Shown here piece by piece: positions 49,986 to 60,299 of a stretch of 64,000 bases of DNA. The translations under genes were made by a program, and so were the position numbers. Source of the stretch: Malaya genurostris (lineage: Eukaryota > Arthropoda > Insecta > Diptera > Culicidae); the NCBI RefSeq assembly GCF_030247185.1, contig NC_080570.1, forward strand, positions 163,158,882 through 163,222,881, written 5' to 3'. The notes under the pieces are model-generated. The model ran no database searches. It saw only the letters and a program-made list of their open reading frames with translations, and was not told the DNA's origin. Position 1 is the first letter of the stretch, and each line of letters starts with the position of its first letter.

Positions 49986-50297
49986 AGAAACTGTCACTTG
50001 CTCTTACGGCCTTCTGAAAAATCAACCGAGAATTTGAAATTCTCGGTTGATTTCTCAGAAGGCCGTAAGAGCAAGTGACAGTTTCTCTTTGTACACTTTC
50101 TCTTTTGAGTATTATTATGTGATTATAAAGATTTCGTGGGGATCAAAATTCTATTTAAAAGTCGAAAGTTTCGGGTATCATTTTATGCAAAGAGTTGAGT
50201 GATAAAAGTGGAAACCGCTTGGTAATTAATAGAAGAGAAAGTAAACAAAGAGAAACTGTCACTTGCTTATACGCCCTTTTGAAAAATTAACCGAGAA
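49981..50297. mobile_element. MITE with about 60 bp TIRs plus a third inverted arm
   Basis: From 50036 (AATTCTCGGTTGATTT) to 50297 (reverse complement with a few changes) lies an element whose ends share about 60 bp, including GCAAGTGACAGTTTCTCTTT. Immediately to its left, 49983-50035 is another, inverted copy of the same end, so 49983-50090 forms a long hairpin with arms of about 52 bp. The element ends some 35 bp before the leader of the zinc-finger gene that starts at 50454 and may contribute to its promoter. Confidence 0.8.
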
Positions 50298-50453
50298 TTA
50301 TGAACTACATAAACACATCAAGCTGATTTAGTGCCAGAAGCGATCGTTTCTTGTGAATTGATTAAAATCACACGAAGGTGGGTCAATTATCATGTTGCTG
50401 ATCTTGATCTTTGTAACTTACGTATCTTAAACATAAATTTTTATTCCAGTAAA

Positions 50454-52232
50454 ATGGAATTTCGCCTTGCACGAGATGGGATACTAAAGGAGGAAGTACC
50501 AGAAAACAGTCCTGTAACTTTTTTCTCATCTTGCAATCTAACAAACGATTCCCAAATAAAACTTGTATATCAGATTAGTGAGGAGGAATTCACACAGAAA
50601 AGTGATCTTCATAAAGACGTCTTAGTACCTAAAGAGGGAGAGGTTTATAGTTGCGAAATTTGCAGAAAACAATTTTCATTGCAGGAAGCTCTGAAGAAGC
50701 ATATGATGGTTCATACTGAAGACAAAAAATTCAAGTGTAATGTATGTGGCAAAGGATTCCAGTATATTCAGCAGTTAAAGGACCACACAAATATTCACAC
50801 TGGTAAGCGTCCGTACAAATGCATTGTATGCAGAAAAGAATTTGCCATGAAGGGTTACCTAGCTAAACACATGTCTATTCACCAAAGTGAGGGCAAATAT
50901 AAGTGCGAGGTGTGTGGCAAAGACTATCATGATGGTGCTAACCTCGCGAGACATAAACGCATTCATACAAACGAGAAGTTTAAATGTACCATATGCGAGA
51001 AAGGTTATACCACTAAGTACTATCTCAGCACACACATGAAAATGCATGTAGATGATTACAAATATAAGTGCGATGTGTGCGGCAAAGGATTCATCTGCAA
51101 ATCACTACTGAAAGATCACGAAAATATTCACACAGGTGAACGGCCTTACAAATGCACTGTATGCGGAAAAGACTTTCAATATAAAATAAAACTTTCTTTA
51201 CACATGCAACGCCACGAAAGCGAGCGACCGTACAAATGCACCGTGTGTGGAAAAGGTTTCGTCGTTATGGCTGACCTAACTAAACACATACGTATTCATA
51301 CGAAAGATTATATGTATGAGTGTGATGTGTGTGGCAAAGGATTCCTAACCAGATTACTCTTGAAAGACCATGAACACAGCCATACAGGAGAGCGACCATA
51401 CGAATGTACCGTGTGTGGAAAAGATTTTCAAGGTAAACTAAACCTTATTCAACATATGCGCCTTCACACAAGCGAGCGATCTTACAAATGCGCCATATGT
51501 GGAAAAGATTTTGTCTCTCAGTCTTTCCTACACAGGCATATGTCGGTTCATGAATATGGCTACAAATATAAATGCGATGTATGTGGCAAACAATACGTGA
51601 CCAGAAAACTCCTGAAGGATCATGAACGCTGTCATACAGGAGAGCGACCGTACAAATGTACAGTATGTGGAAAAGTTTTCGCGACTGAGTATTATTTATA
51701 TAGGCACAGTTACATTCACGAAAGTGATTATAGGTATAAGTGTGAAGTGTGTGGTAAAGGCATGGATCATAGTTCAAGCTTTTCGGAACACAAACGCCTT
51801 CATGCGGACGAGAAGTATAAATGCACCATATGCGGAAAAGATTTTACTACTAAAAATTACCTATCCAGACATATGTCTATTCATGAATATGACTACAAAC
51901 ATAAGTGTGATGTATGTGGCAAAGGTTTTGTGACCAGCAATCTCTTGAAAGACCATGAAAACAGCCATACAGGAGAGCGACCGTACAAATGCACTGTATG
52001 TGGAAAAGATTTCACAACTAAGTCTTACCTATCCAGACATAAGTTTATTCACGAAAGTGATTACAAATACAAGTGTGAAGTGTGTGGTAAAGGCATGAAT
52101 CATAGTTCAGGCTTCTCGAAACATAAACGCCTTCATACGGACGAGAAATATAGCTGCACCATATGCAGGAAAGATTTTTCCACTAAGAAATACCTAAATG
52201 AGCACATGCTTAGCCACACTGTATCAGTGTGA
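50454..52232 (+). CDS. Poly-C2H2 zinc-finger protein, 19 fingers (tandem copy A)
   Basis: 592-residue protein starting MEFRLARDGILKEEVPENS, the start conserved in the paralogue at 61392. The frame is open upstream to 50331, but a likely 72 bp leader intron (50378-50449, GTGGGT...TTATTCCAG) ends four bases before this ATG and splicing would put a stop ahead of it. An acidic N-terminal region of about 60 residues with no recognised domain is followed by 19 C2H2 fingers of the CxxC-x12-HxxxH type. Linkers are partly canonical (HTGERPYKC), partly lineage-specific (HESDYKYKCEVC, HTDEKYKC). Role: nuclear DNA-binding regulator, target unknown. Finger blocks repeat within the array (13-15 resemble 17-19). 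AATAAA at 52391-52396 may end the transcript. Confidence 0.92.
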   Translation: MEFRLARDGILKEEVPENSPVTFFSSCNLTNDSQIKLVYQISEEEFTQKSDLHKDVLVPKEGEVYSCEICRKQFSLQEALKKHMMVHTEDKKFKCNVCGKGFQYIQQLKDHTNIHTGKRPYKCIVCRKEFAMKGYLAKHMSIHQSEGKYKCEVCGKDYHDGANLARHKRIHTNEKFKCTICEKGYTTKYYLSTHMKMHVDDYKYKCDVCGKGFICKSLLKDHENIHTGERPYKCTVCGKDFQYKIKLSLHMQRHESERPYKCTVCGKGFVVMADLTKHIRIHTKDYMYECDVCGKGFLTRLLLKDHEHSHTGERPYECTVCGKDFQGKLNLIQHMRLHTSERSYKCAICGKDFVSQSFLHRHMSVHEYGYKYKCDVCGKQYVTRKLLKDHERCHTGERPYKCTVCGKVFATEYYLYRHSYIHESDYRYKCEVCGKGMDHSSSFSEHKRLHADEKYKCTICGKDFTTKNYLSRHMSIHEYDYKHKCDVCGKGFVTSNLLKDHENSHTGERPYKCTVCGKDFTTKSYLSRHKFIHESDYKYKCEVCGKGMNHSSGFSKHKRLHTDEKYSCTICRKDFSTKKYLNEHMLSHTVSV

Positions 52233-52396
52233 TGTATGAAGTGAAAGATTGAAAGCCAGTCTACTTTTGGAAGACTACGACCACAATGTATTCGGGCATT
52301 ACAAATGTAAAGAGATACGGTTTGAACGCTAAGAGATAATGTCGTTTAAAAACACTACACTGCACCGGTGCAGTGACACACCATGGTATGAATAAA

Positions 52397-53219
52397 CGAA
52401 CAAATATAATGAACACATAAACAGTAACCCTTGACTACAGTAAACGATTCCATTGCACAGGGCTACACCCATACTCGTATATCAGTCCCACATCGATTTT
52501 CCCCAATTTTGAGTTAGCTTGAGGGATGAAATCTAACCTCAATATACTATCAGAAATTGAAATAAAAGTTGAGGATTGGTTCAGTAAAATGTGAAAAAAA
52601 TATCAAATCCTGTCTGTTTCATGTGCAAAGTACCCGCATATCAGTCCCATTCTGTGCAAATTTCAATAATTTTATTTGTTGCAATAATGGAATAGCAAAG
52701 GTGTATTACCGATATTTCATGTAATGATAACTTGATTTAGCATTAGGTAGCACAATAAAACCAAAAACTTGAAAATAAAATTTTGATTTTTGAATAAAAA
52801 TAAACAACTGCCTGCTTTGTTATGTTAGCACCTTAGCATACGAACAATCTTCAAGGCGAGCTGTCAAAAAAGCACCTATGTGATAAAAATTTCAGAAAGA
52901 AACATGGTCCTATTTCGTAGGGTCCTAAACTATAAGAACAGACGATGCATCGTGCCCGATAAATAATATACCTGGAAAATGATTACTTGAAGCTACATTT
53001 TGGCAGTCATACAACTTTCTCGGCCACTCGGAAATGTTGTGTGGCACTTACTCGAAGTCATACCAATTATCGCGGAACGATAGTAGTAATAAATTGATCT
53101 CGTGATTTTTTTTTTCCATTTAAATGAGATGTCTCTGTACTTATCAACATGATTGAGAAATAAATTGAACATAAAAGTTTTAAATATTTTAAGCTCATGT
53201 GATTTTTCAAATATGCCTA
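52397..53219. other. Non-coding stretch after zinc-finger gene A
   Basis: AT-rich, no gene recognised. The motif TATCAGTCCCA occurs twice (about 52480 and 52640), suggesting repeat debris. Confidence 0.5.
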
Positions 53220-53396
53220 TAACACATGGATCAATAAGTCCCGAGACTAACAATGGAAACAACTTTTTTTTTGCAAATTTTTTTTTATTCATCAACATAA
53301 TCACCTATTAGGGTGATACAATGGTTCCAACGTTTTTCCATTTTTTAAAATTTTTTTTTCATCTACTCGTTGTTGTTTTTGTTCCATCGAAAGCAA

Positions 53397-53603
53397 TCAC
53401 GGCACCCACTTGGAAAAAACCATTTTCATGCTCAATTTTCTATGAAGGATAGTAAATACACTTCTATATGATATCTGTGTCATCTCAGCAATCTCACGGA
53501 GCTTCACTTTACGATCTTTCATTATAATTTTTGTCACTTCACTCACATTTTCCGGTGTTACGGCTTCCACAGGTCTACCCGAGTGTTCCGCGTCATTTGT
53601 GTC
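53397..53603 (-). pseudogene. Mariner transposase N-terminal fragment
   Basis: Encodes TDTNDAEHSGRPVEAVTPEN and KVKLREIAEMTQISYRSVFTIL, the typical DNA-binding domain of Mos1-type mariner transposases. The coding sequence is cut by the retrotransposon at its upstream side (continuing at 59386) and truncated downstream; no catalytic aspartates remain. Confidence 0.8.
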
Positions 53604-53608
53604 GGTAC

Positions 53609-53909
53609 TTTTAAGTTTCACTTCTCTAGAAAAGCCTCAAAAGGCTCCACAATCTTTTTAACTTATAAGTCAAACTCACCTTTATTTTATACCAGTCAAA
53701 TAAGTAAAAGCGGACTCCAAAGCGAACGACGACCTTAGAGACCCAAGGAGTAATTTCGGTTGAGATCCAGTAAAAAAAACACTTGTTGATAGTTTAGCTT
53801 CCAAATAGCAATGCAGTCTCGGACTGCTATATTTTTACTCAGCCCTTGCTGACAGCATATACGTGCGTTACGTAAATAACATGATGTTATATAAAAGGTA
53901 TACACATCA
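53609..53909 (-). repeat. 3' LTR of the second gypsy element
   Basis: 301 bp, copy of 59079-59380. On the minus strand it begins TGATGTGTATACC and ends ACTTAAAA. Confidence 0.92.
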
Positions 53910-54093
53910 GCACTTTCCCTTTTAGAGAAAACTAATCTAAAATATTGTACAATAATTATATGTATTATTTGCTTAAATATTTACTTCTGACAATTTTGAA
54001 ATTCATTTCAAGCAAAAGTTTTCTGGCAATACAATTCATCAGTTTAACTCGACATTACATTAGTAAAAAAAATCTAAATCGAACGATCTTTGA

Positions 54094-57000
54094 TCATTTA
54101 TAAACAAAATCAGTATCGAAATTTGCTCTTCGCAAACGTTTCGATCTTCTTAATTCCGAATCCGACAAATCCGCCGGCCCGAAGTTAAATTTACGCTTTT
54201 CTCCTTTTCTCTCCTGTTCATGCTCAGGAAATCCCCTGAAGTCCTCCTCATTACTCAAACTTTTCCTTCCACTCCTTTTATCTTCACACGGCACCCAGGA
54301 TATCATCGGGTTTCTTCCTTCGGAGGTATGGCTAATCCGCATCTGGATACGGTGTGCCATTACTGGCACGTTTCCAATTAAAATCTGGAAGGTATTTTTA
54401 GAAAAACGTTTTAAAAAATTTGCTTTTAACCATTTTCTGTGGTCGTGAGGGTTATGGTTTTTATACCACACCACATCACCTTCCATCAGATTGTCATAAG
54501 GATCAGCATTATTATCAATAGGGGGTTTAGATGACTTTTCATCACCGGGAGGGTGTGGTAATAATAACTGCTTTTTATAATGTCTTTTTGGATTTAGCAG
54601 ATCAATAAGTTTCATCGGCGTATAATTGAAAATTCTTTCCGATGGGAAATCCCCCCCATTTGTCAAGCAACTATTTCTATAATTGAACAAAAATAAATTT
54701 AGTTGATCCTCCCAATTCAATTCCTTTGTTTCTGGTTCCATTAGAAATTTTTTTAATACATCTTTTACCGTTCTAACCAATCTCTCAGCTTGACCATTAC
54801 TAGACGGATTGTACGGTGGGCTTTTAAAAACTTTTATACCTTGCTTTTCTAAGAAATTTACGAAACCATAAGAATTGAATGGGGGGCCCCCGTCCGAAAC
54901 CAAAACATCCGGTAAACCGAACCTGGCAAAAATAGCCACCAATTTTCTTAGGACTTTTCCAGAATCCGTACCACTTTTCATGTACTCAACCTCAATCCAT
55001 TTGGAGAAGCTATCGACTACCAACAAAAATGTTCGATGTTCAAAATAAAAGAAATCTATGTGTAATCTACTAAAGGGTCTTGTTGTTGGCGTCCATTTAG
55101 ATTCGATTTTTTGTTTTGGTGCCACAGTCATACTACTACAAATATCACACTGCTTAGCGAAGTTTTCAATATCCTTATTTATTCCAAACCAATACACGGA
55201 TCGCCTGGCCAATAACTTCATCTTTACAACCCCCGCATGGTTGGCATGTAACAGCTTGAGGATCCCGCTTTGCATAACTTGCGGAATCACAACCCTGTCT
55301 TGATATAATAGACAGTCATCTATTATTTCTAACTCATGTTGGTTAGAACATACGTCAACAAAACGTTTGTCAACTCTTTTGGGCCATCCAGTTTTTATGA
55401 ATTTTATAATTTCCATTAGGAATTCGTCAGTTCTAGTTACCTCGGCTATCTTTTTTGAATCTATGGGAAACTCCCTTCCGAAATTAATGTTTCTAATGAG
55501 TTCTTCGTCTAGATATTTAGGAACTTCTTCCTTCAATGGGAAACGCGAGCAAAAATCCGCATTTCCCATTCTGGATGATGGTCTGTATTGGATATCGAAA
55601 TTGTAGATTGACATTTCTAAAACATAACGCTGAAGTCTAGTAACAAAAATTGCATTTTTACCCTCCTTGCCAAAAATCCCCACCAAAGGTTTATGATCAG
55701 TATAAACCGTGAAATGTTGTCCATATAAAAACTTATGAAACTTTTTTATTGTAGAAATTAATGCCAGAGCCTCCAAATGTAGGATTGGATAATTTTTTTG
55801 CGCTGAGTTCAACGAAAAGGATGTGAAACAAATTGGTTTCTCGACACCCTTCACTATGTGAGCAATTACCCCACCAAGACCGTACCCTGATGCATCCGAT
55901 ACGACAACTATGGGTTTCTTTGGATCGTAAAATTCCAAAAAGTTAGTTTTTATCAATGTTTCTTTACTCTCTTTAAATGCTTTATTGCAGTTTGCATCCC
56001 AAATAAATTTTGTGTCCTTTTTTAAAAGATTATATAAATAATATAACTTGGATGATAAATGCGGTATAAATTTGTTGTAATAATTTATTAACCCCAAAAA
56101 GGATTTCAATTCCGTTACATTTTCAGGCACTTTCGCATCTTTTATTGTGGAAATTTTGTCCGGGCTTGGTAGTAAACCTTTTTCTCCGATAATGTGTCCC
56201 AAATATGGCAGCTCACTTACGAAAAATTTACATTTTTCCCAATTAACTTTTATATTTGCCTCCGATAGCCTTGTTAAAACATTTTCTAATTTGCCTTTGC
56301 AGTCCTGTAAGTCTGTACCCGCAATGAGAACATCATCTAAATAGCAATAAACTTTATCCAAACCCTGCAAAACTTGCTCCATTATTTGCTGAAAAATCGA
56401 AGCACTAGAGGAGGCACCTTGGGGCAATCTGTTATACGTATACAATCCTTTGATCGTGTTTATAACCATAAATTTTCTGGACTTTTCCGACAAGGAGAGT
56501 TGGGTGTATGCCCCCTCTAGATCCAGTGAACAAAAAACTTTACATCCAGCCAATCCGGCAAACAAATCCTGTGCCGTAGGCAGAGGATATGTGTTAGCAA
56601 TCAAACATTTATTTATTGACACTTTACAGTCAATTACTAATCTTATATCATTGTTCTTTTTTACTACAATTACCACCGGGGATGCCCACTCACTGGTCTT
56701 TAAAGGCGTTATAACTTTTTCATTCTCTAATTTGTTTAAATATAGTAGAACTTTCTCTCTCAACCGATAAGGAACGTTATAGGCCCTCTTGAATATTGGT
56801 TTGTCCTCTTTTAAGATTAAATCGGCTTCATAACCCTGAATAGGCACAGAGAAGTCTTTGACAAATACACTAGAAAATTTTTGCTTTATTTCATGAACTA
56901 TTTCAGTCATCCGTTTCTCATTATCGTTTTCAGATATAGAATTTGTGAAAAAGTGCCTCCAATTGGAAAAAAAAACGTCCAAACCATCCCGACCTAATAA

Positions 57001-57099
57001 TGGAATAAAACTATTGTGGCAATTAATAACCACCAGTGTTAAATTGGTCTGTATACCTTTATACATTGTTGAAACATTTATTTCTCCCATTATTTCCAA
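54094..57099 (-). CDS. pol: Ty3/gypsy pol (RT, RNase H, integrase), second element
   Basis: Open frame of 1001 residues. The N-terminal part is the end of the protease region (LTLVVINCHNSFIPLLGRDGL). Reverse transcriptase follows, with FSLDLEGAYTQ-like motif CSLDLEGAYTQLSL and YLDDVLIAG. RNase H has VVSDASGYGLGGV, HLEALALI and YTDHKPL. Integrase has an HHCC finger (HANHAGVVKMK, then CDICSSM) and a core with IDFFYFEH, VSDGGPPFNS and SNGQAERLVR. The tail is basic (RRSKRLRRANF). RT and IN catalytic residues appear intact. The ATG used here is arbitrary, since upstream sequence is in another frame (break next to the CCCC run at 57105-57108). Confidence 0.92.
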   Translation of the reverse strand: MEIMGEINVSTMYKGIQTNLTLVVINCHNSFIPLLGRDGLDVFFSNWRHFFTNSISENDNEKRMTEIVHEIKQKFSSVFVKDFSVPIQGYEADLILKEDKPIFKRAYNVPYRLREKVLLYLNKLENEKVITPLKTSEWASPVVIVVKKNNDIRLVIDCKVSINKCLIANTYPLPTAQDLFAGLAGCKVFCSLDLEGAYTQLSLSEKSRKFMVINTIKGLYTYNRLPQGASSSASIFQQIMEQVLQGLDKVYCYLDDVLIAGTDLQDCKGKLENVLTRLSEANIKVNWEKCKFFVSELPYLGHIIGEKGLLPSPDKISTIKDAKVPENVTELKSFLGLINYYNKFIPHLSSKLYYLYNLLKKDTKFIWDANCNKAFKESKETLIKTNFLEFYDPKKPIVVVSDASGYGLGGVIAHIVKGVEKPICFTSFSLNSAQKNYPILHLEALALISTIKKFHKFLYGQHFTVYTDHKPLVGIFGKEGKNAIFVTRLQRYVLEMSIYNFDIQYRPSSRMGNADFCSRFPLKEEVPKYLDEELIRNINFGREFPIDSKKIAEVTRTDEFLMEIIKFIKTGWPKRVDKRFVDVCSNQHELEIIDDCLLYQDRVVIPQVMQSGILKLLHANHAGVVKMKLLARRSVYWFGINKDIENFAKQCDICSSMTVAPKQKIESKWTPTTRPFSRLHIDFFYFEHRTFLLVVDSFSKWIEVEYMKSGTDSGKVLRKLVAIFARFGLPDVLVSDGGPPFNSYGFVNFLEKQGIKVFKSPPYNPSSNGQAERLVRTVKDVLKKFLMEPETKELNWEDQLNLFLFNYRNSCLTNGGDFPSERIFNYTPMKLIDLLNPKRHYKKQLLLPHPPGDEKSSKPPIDNNADPYDNLMEGDVVWYKNHNPHDHRKWLKANFLKRFSKNTFQILIGNVPVMAHRIQMRISHTSEGRNPMISWVPCEDKRSGRKSLSNEEDFRGFPEHEQERKGEKRKFNFGPADLSDSELRRSKRLRRANFDTDFVYK

Positions 57100-57100
57100 G

Positions 57101-57433
57101 TTATCCCCGTTTAACTACCACTAATTTCTTCCCTGATTGATTCAGAGGCATCGAAAAATTAAAATCATATTGTTGTTTGCCCATAACTGTTACCGACGAA
57201 CCACAATCAACCTCCATTTGGATAGGTTTTCCCTCCATAAAGACATTTATCAAACAAGGGTTATTAATTTTGTTAACAGAAGTTACCAACATACATTGAA
57301 TATCACCTGCTCCAGGCTCGTCCTCACTGTCCTCCTGCGTTGACATCCGACTGAATATTTCGTTCAGCGATTTTCCTTGGCTCGTTCCTGGTTTTTCATA
57401 GGAGTCCACGAATTTTACTGCATCTCTTTTCAA
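57101..57433 (-). pseudogene. Protease region of the second gypsy element, frame-separated
   Basis: Encodes an acidic stretch and then a retropepsin-like motif, MEVDCGSSVTVMGKQ. The active-site triplet reads D-C-G rather than the usual D-S/T-G, so cysteine stands where serine or threonine is expected. The frame ends at 57101 and pol continues in a different frame. Upstream it is separated from gag by another one-base break. Confidence 0.75.
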
Positions 57434-57438
57434 ATTTT

Positions 57439-58182
57439 TTAGCTTGAAACACTTTTTCTTTGTATGCCCCTAATTCCGCAAAAATCACACGTTATCTTTG
57501 AATAATCAATCTTTCTTCTCTCCCAGGGTCTTTCTGAAGGATTACTATTTAATTTAGAAGTTTCTCCTCGACCATACGGTTTAAAACCTAACCTAGATTT
57601 TACCGGTCCCTTTGAATAACTGGGAGTATCTAAATGACTACTCGATTGTGCCTTGCCCCAAGCGCTTAATAGCTTTTGCCACGCTTTGCCTCTAGGGGAA
57701 TTCACAGGATTTATTGATGCTACCTCCTCAAATTTATTCCCTATACCAAGCGATTTCGCATTCGATCTAGCCATTTGCCATGTTATTATAATTTTTTCTG
57801 TAGCTTCTGCACTCAAATCCTCATCCTCATTTAGAATTTTTTCTTGTAAAGCGGTATCTTTTATACCTGATATAATTCTGTCCCTAATTGCTTGGTCTTT
57901 AAATGTTCCAAATGAACAAAACTCCGCCTGGAGCTTGATAGCGAGGACGTAATCCTCCAAAGATTCATCAGGGTGTTGCACCCTATTGGAGAATCTCAAG
58001 CGCTGTACCAAACCAGAAGGCTTTTTATCAAGTCGAGCCTTTAATTTTTTTATCATGTCTTCATATGACACATCGTCTAAATTCCCCATAGGGTACTGAA
58101 GTTTTAGTTCCGCATATACAAGCGGACCGCCTACAGTTATAAAATGAGCCTTCTTTAGTTTGTCTGCCACCGTATTTGCCAT
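57439..58182 (-). pseudogene. gag: gag of the second gypsy element, frameshifted in the zinc knuckle
   Basis: Capsid-like protein starting MANTVADKLKKAHFITVGG, with conserved-looking capsid features (KLKARLDKKPSGLVQRLRF and DESLEDYVLAIKLQAEFC). The frame reaches the start of a CCHC zinc knuckle (CDFCGIRG) and is then thrown out of phase at the CCCC run 57467-57470. The histidine and last cysteine of the knuckle are found in the neighbouring frame. Confidence 0.82.
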
Positions 58183-59078
58183 AAAACAATATTCTAAACG
58201 ATCTATTCAGTCACTGAAAGGAGTGCCCTTTCTATAAGGTTCAATAAGTGAAGCCATGCTCATTTGAGCCATTTCTGTTGTAATTCAAACGCAAAATAAA
58301 ACCAAAATTAAGCCACTCAGCAAGATAAAATAAATATTCAACGGTACAGTACACAATAAAAAAAAGGAATAACAACAGGTTGACTCACCCTATAGGCACT
58401 GAATTATTTACGTTAATCAATATCCTCGTTGTTATTTTAAATCCACGAGCGCCTTCGCCTCCTTTCACTTGCCAAATATATTCCCGTCAGGATTCGAGCG
58501 CCTTTGCCTCCTTTATATAAATTATTTGAGTTAACTCCTTGAAATCACCTGAACTCGTCCTTGATTTTGCTTTACCGGATCAAAAAAAAAAGAAAAAAAT
58601 CAATTAGTCCGGCATATAATAAAAGTTTCGATCGAAATAATGAATGCCTACAATGCCTCAAATGATTAAATATATAATAGATCTTTTGTGAAACCAAAAT
58701 TTCTTTGTTTTAAAAAAAAGGCATTGAATTATAAAATAGCACACATACGAACAAAAGAAATTTTCTGCAAAATCTTTTCAAATTATTGTTCACCATTTGC
58801 TGGTTCTCCCAATTTTGCTTACTCACGCTCCTAGTAATACCAAGAAGAAAAAACAAAATGGCACCACTGCACTTTTGCAACCAAGCCACGCCAAACTTAT
58901 TGTTGGAGATGAATGCAATCGTCCCCGCGTTAATTGATCCGTATACACTATGAAATGGCATCCGTTTTACTGATTTAAAAAAAATCGCCACACAATTGCC
59001 TTTCGACTGAGACAACTAAAAAAAAATGCCGTCCAACGGCGTTGTTAATTCAGTTATTCGTTTATCCTCGTCGCCAGT
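58183..59078 (-). other. 5' leader of the second gypsy element
   Basis: About 0.9 kb between the 5' LTR and gag, containing the primer-binding site next to the LTR. A short diverged direct repeat mentioning CGAGCGCCTT(C/T)GCCTCC occurs at about 58445 and 58497. No other gene seen. Confidence 0.7.
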
Positions 59079-59380
59079 TTTTAAGTTTCACTTCTCTAGA
59101 AAAGCCTCAAAAGGCTCCACAATCTTTTTAACTTATAAGTCAAACTCACCTTTATTTTATACCAGTCAAATAAGTAAAAGCGGACTCCAAAGCGAACGAC
59201 GACCTTAGAGACCCAAGGAGTAATTTCGGTTGAGATCCAGTAAAAAAAACACTTGTTGATAGTTTTAGCTTCCAAATAGCAATGCAGTCTCGGACTGCTA
59301 TATTTTTACTCAGCCCTTGCTGACAGCATATACGTGCGTTACGTAAATAACATGATGTTATATAAAAGGTATACACATCA
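59079..59380 (-). repeat. 5' LTR of the second gypsy element
   Basis: 302 bp; identical to 53609-53909 by eye except for one extra T at about 59266. Confidence 0.92.
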
Positions 59381-59899
59381 GGTACGACCACGTTTAAACT
59401 TGGCGAACCACCGACAAATCGTTGCTTTTGATAGACAAGAGTTCGGATAACATTTTTCAATCCATTGTTTCGCTTGCACGGTGTTTTAAAAAACAATGTT
59501 TTATCAAAACACGAAACTCGGTTTTTCCCATTTTTTAAACAAACAACAAAACGACTTCACTCTAACCTCGATAACTCAGCTGTTTCTGGTCGGATCGACT
59601 TAAAATTTTGACTCGTTTCAAGCAAAGGTTAGTACTCTAGAAAGACGTGGTTACTGGTTTACTACGAGCGCCATCTCTGCTTTAGTCTCGGGACTTATTG
59701 ATCCATGTGCTATTATGGGATTTCTTGTTTCAGTGATTTTATAGTCCATCCAACTCTGTTTATAGTCCATTTGAACAGAGTTACCTTACCTAACAGCTAT
59801 AGGCCTGGGGTGTCCTTTGCTATATCAAGAATACGTTTCCACATAACTCGGTCCATGGCTGCTCGTCGCCAGCCACTCAAGGCACGGATGCTTCTGAAA

Positions 59900-60259
59900 T
59901 CACCCTCCACTTGATCGATCCACCTTGCTGCTCGCTGCGCTTCTTCTTCTTGTACCAGTCGGATTAGATTCAAGAAACATTTTCACTGGGCTGTCGTCCG
60001 ACATCCTTATGACATGCCCAGCCCATCGTAGACGTCCGATTTTAGCTGTCCGTACGATGGGTGGTTCTCCTAGCAGCTGTTGCAATTCGTGATTCATACG
60101 CCGTCTCCACGTTCCGTTTTCCATCTGCACTCCGCCATAGATGATCCTCTGCACCTTTCTTTCGAAAACACTGAGGGCGCATTGGTCCTCTGCCAACATA
60201 CTCCAGGTCTCGTGCCCATAGAGAACAACCGGTCTAATGAGCGTTTTGTAGATGGTCAA
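59900..60259 (-). pseudogene. Non-LTR retrotransposon (RTE-like) C-terminal fragment
   Basis: Minus strand encodes the tail end of a LINE-type reverse transcriptase: KTLIRPVVLYGHETWSML, FERKVQRIIYGGVQ, then IGRLRWAGHVIRMSDDSPVK. These are standard markers of the C-terminal part of endonuclease-type non-LTR elements. The rest of the element is missing, a typical 5' truncation. Related sequence may extend to about 59790 and 60290. Confidence 0.8.
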
Positions 60260-60299
60260 TTTCGTGCGGTGGCTTACTTTTCTCTATCGAAGGGTTTTT

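Larger units (their letters stand above)
53609..59380 (-). mobile_element. Second young Ty3/gypsy LTR retrotransposon
   Basis: 5.8 kb element in minus orientation. LTRs at 53609-53909 and 59079-59380, flanked by the 5 bp duplication GGTAC (53604-53608 and 59381-59385). The LTRs differ by eye only in one T in a T-run, so the insertion is recent. Primer-binding site TGGCGAC... lies next to the 5' LTR (59060-59076, minus strand) and a polypurine tract AAAAGGGAAAG next to the 3' LTR (53913-53923). Order on the minus strand is gag, protease, pol. Gag, protease and pol are in three different frames. Confidence 0.93.
53222..59710 (-). mobile_element. Internally deleted mariner element, split by a Ty3/gypsy insertion
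   Basis: Inverted ends CACATGGATCAATAAGTCCC (from 53223) and its reverse complement (to 59709), with TA on both outer sides (53220-53221 and 59711-59712). Without the 5.8 kb retrotransposon the element is only about 0.7 kb. The transposase start region lies at about 59386-59500 and 53400-53603 on the minus strand (RWFAKFKRGR-type and KVKLREIAEMTQISYRSVF helix-turn-helix). It is followed almost at once by the C-terminal end (near 53290-53345), so the catalytic domain is deleted. It is related to Mos1-type DD34D mariners. Confidence 0.85.

Noticed and set aside
50331..50453. Upstream extension of zinc-finger gene A (41 extra residues)
   Set aside because: A likely leader intron covers it and the paralogue starts at the MEF methionine.
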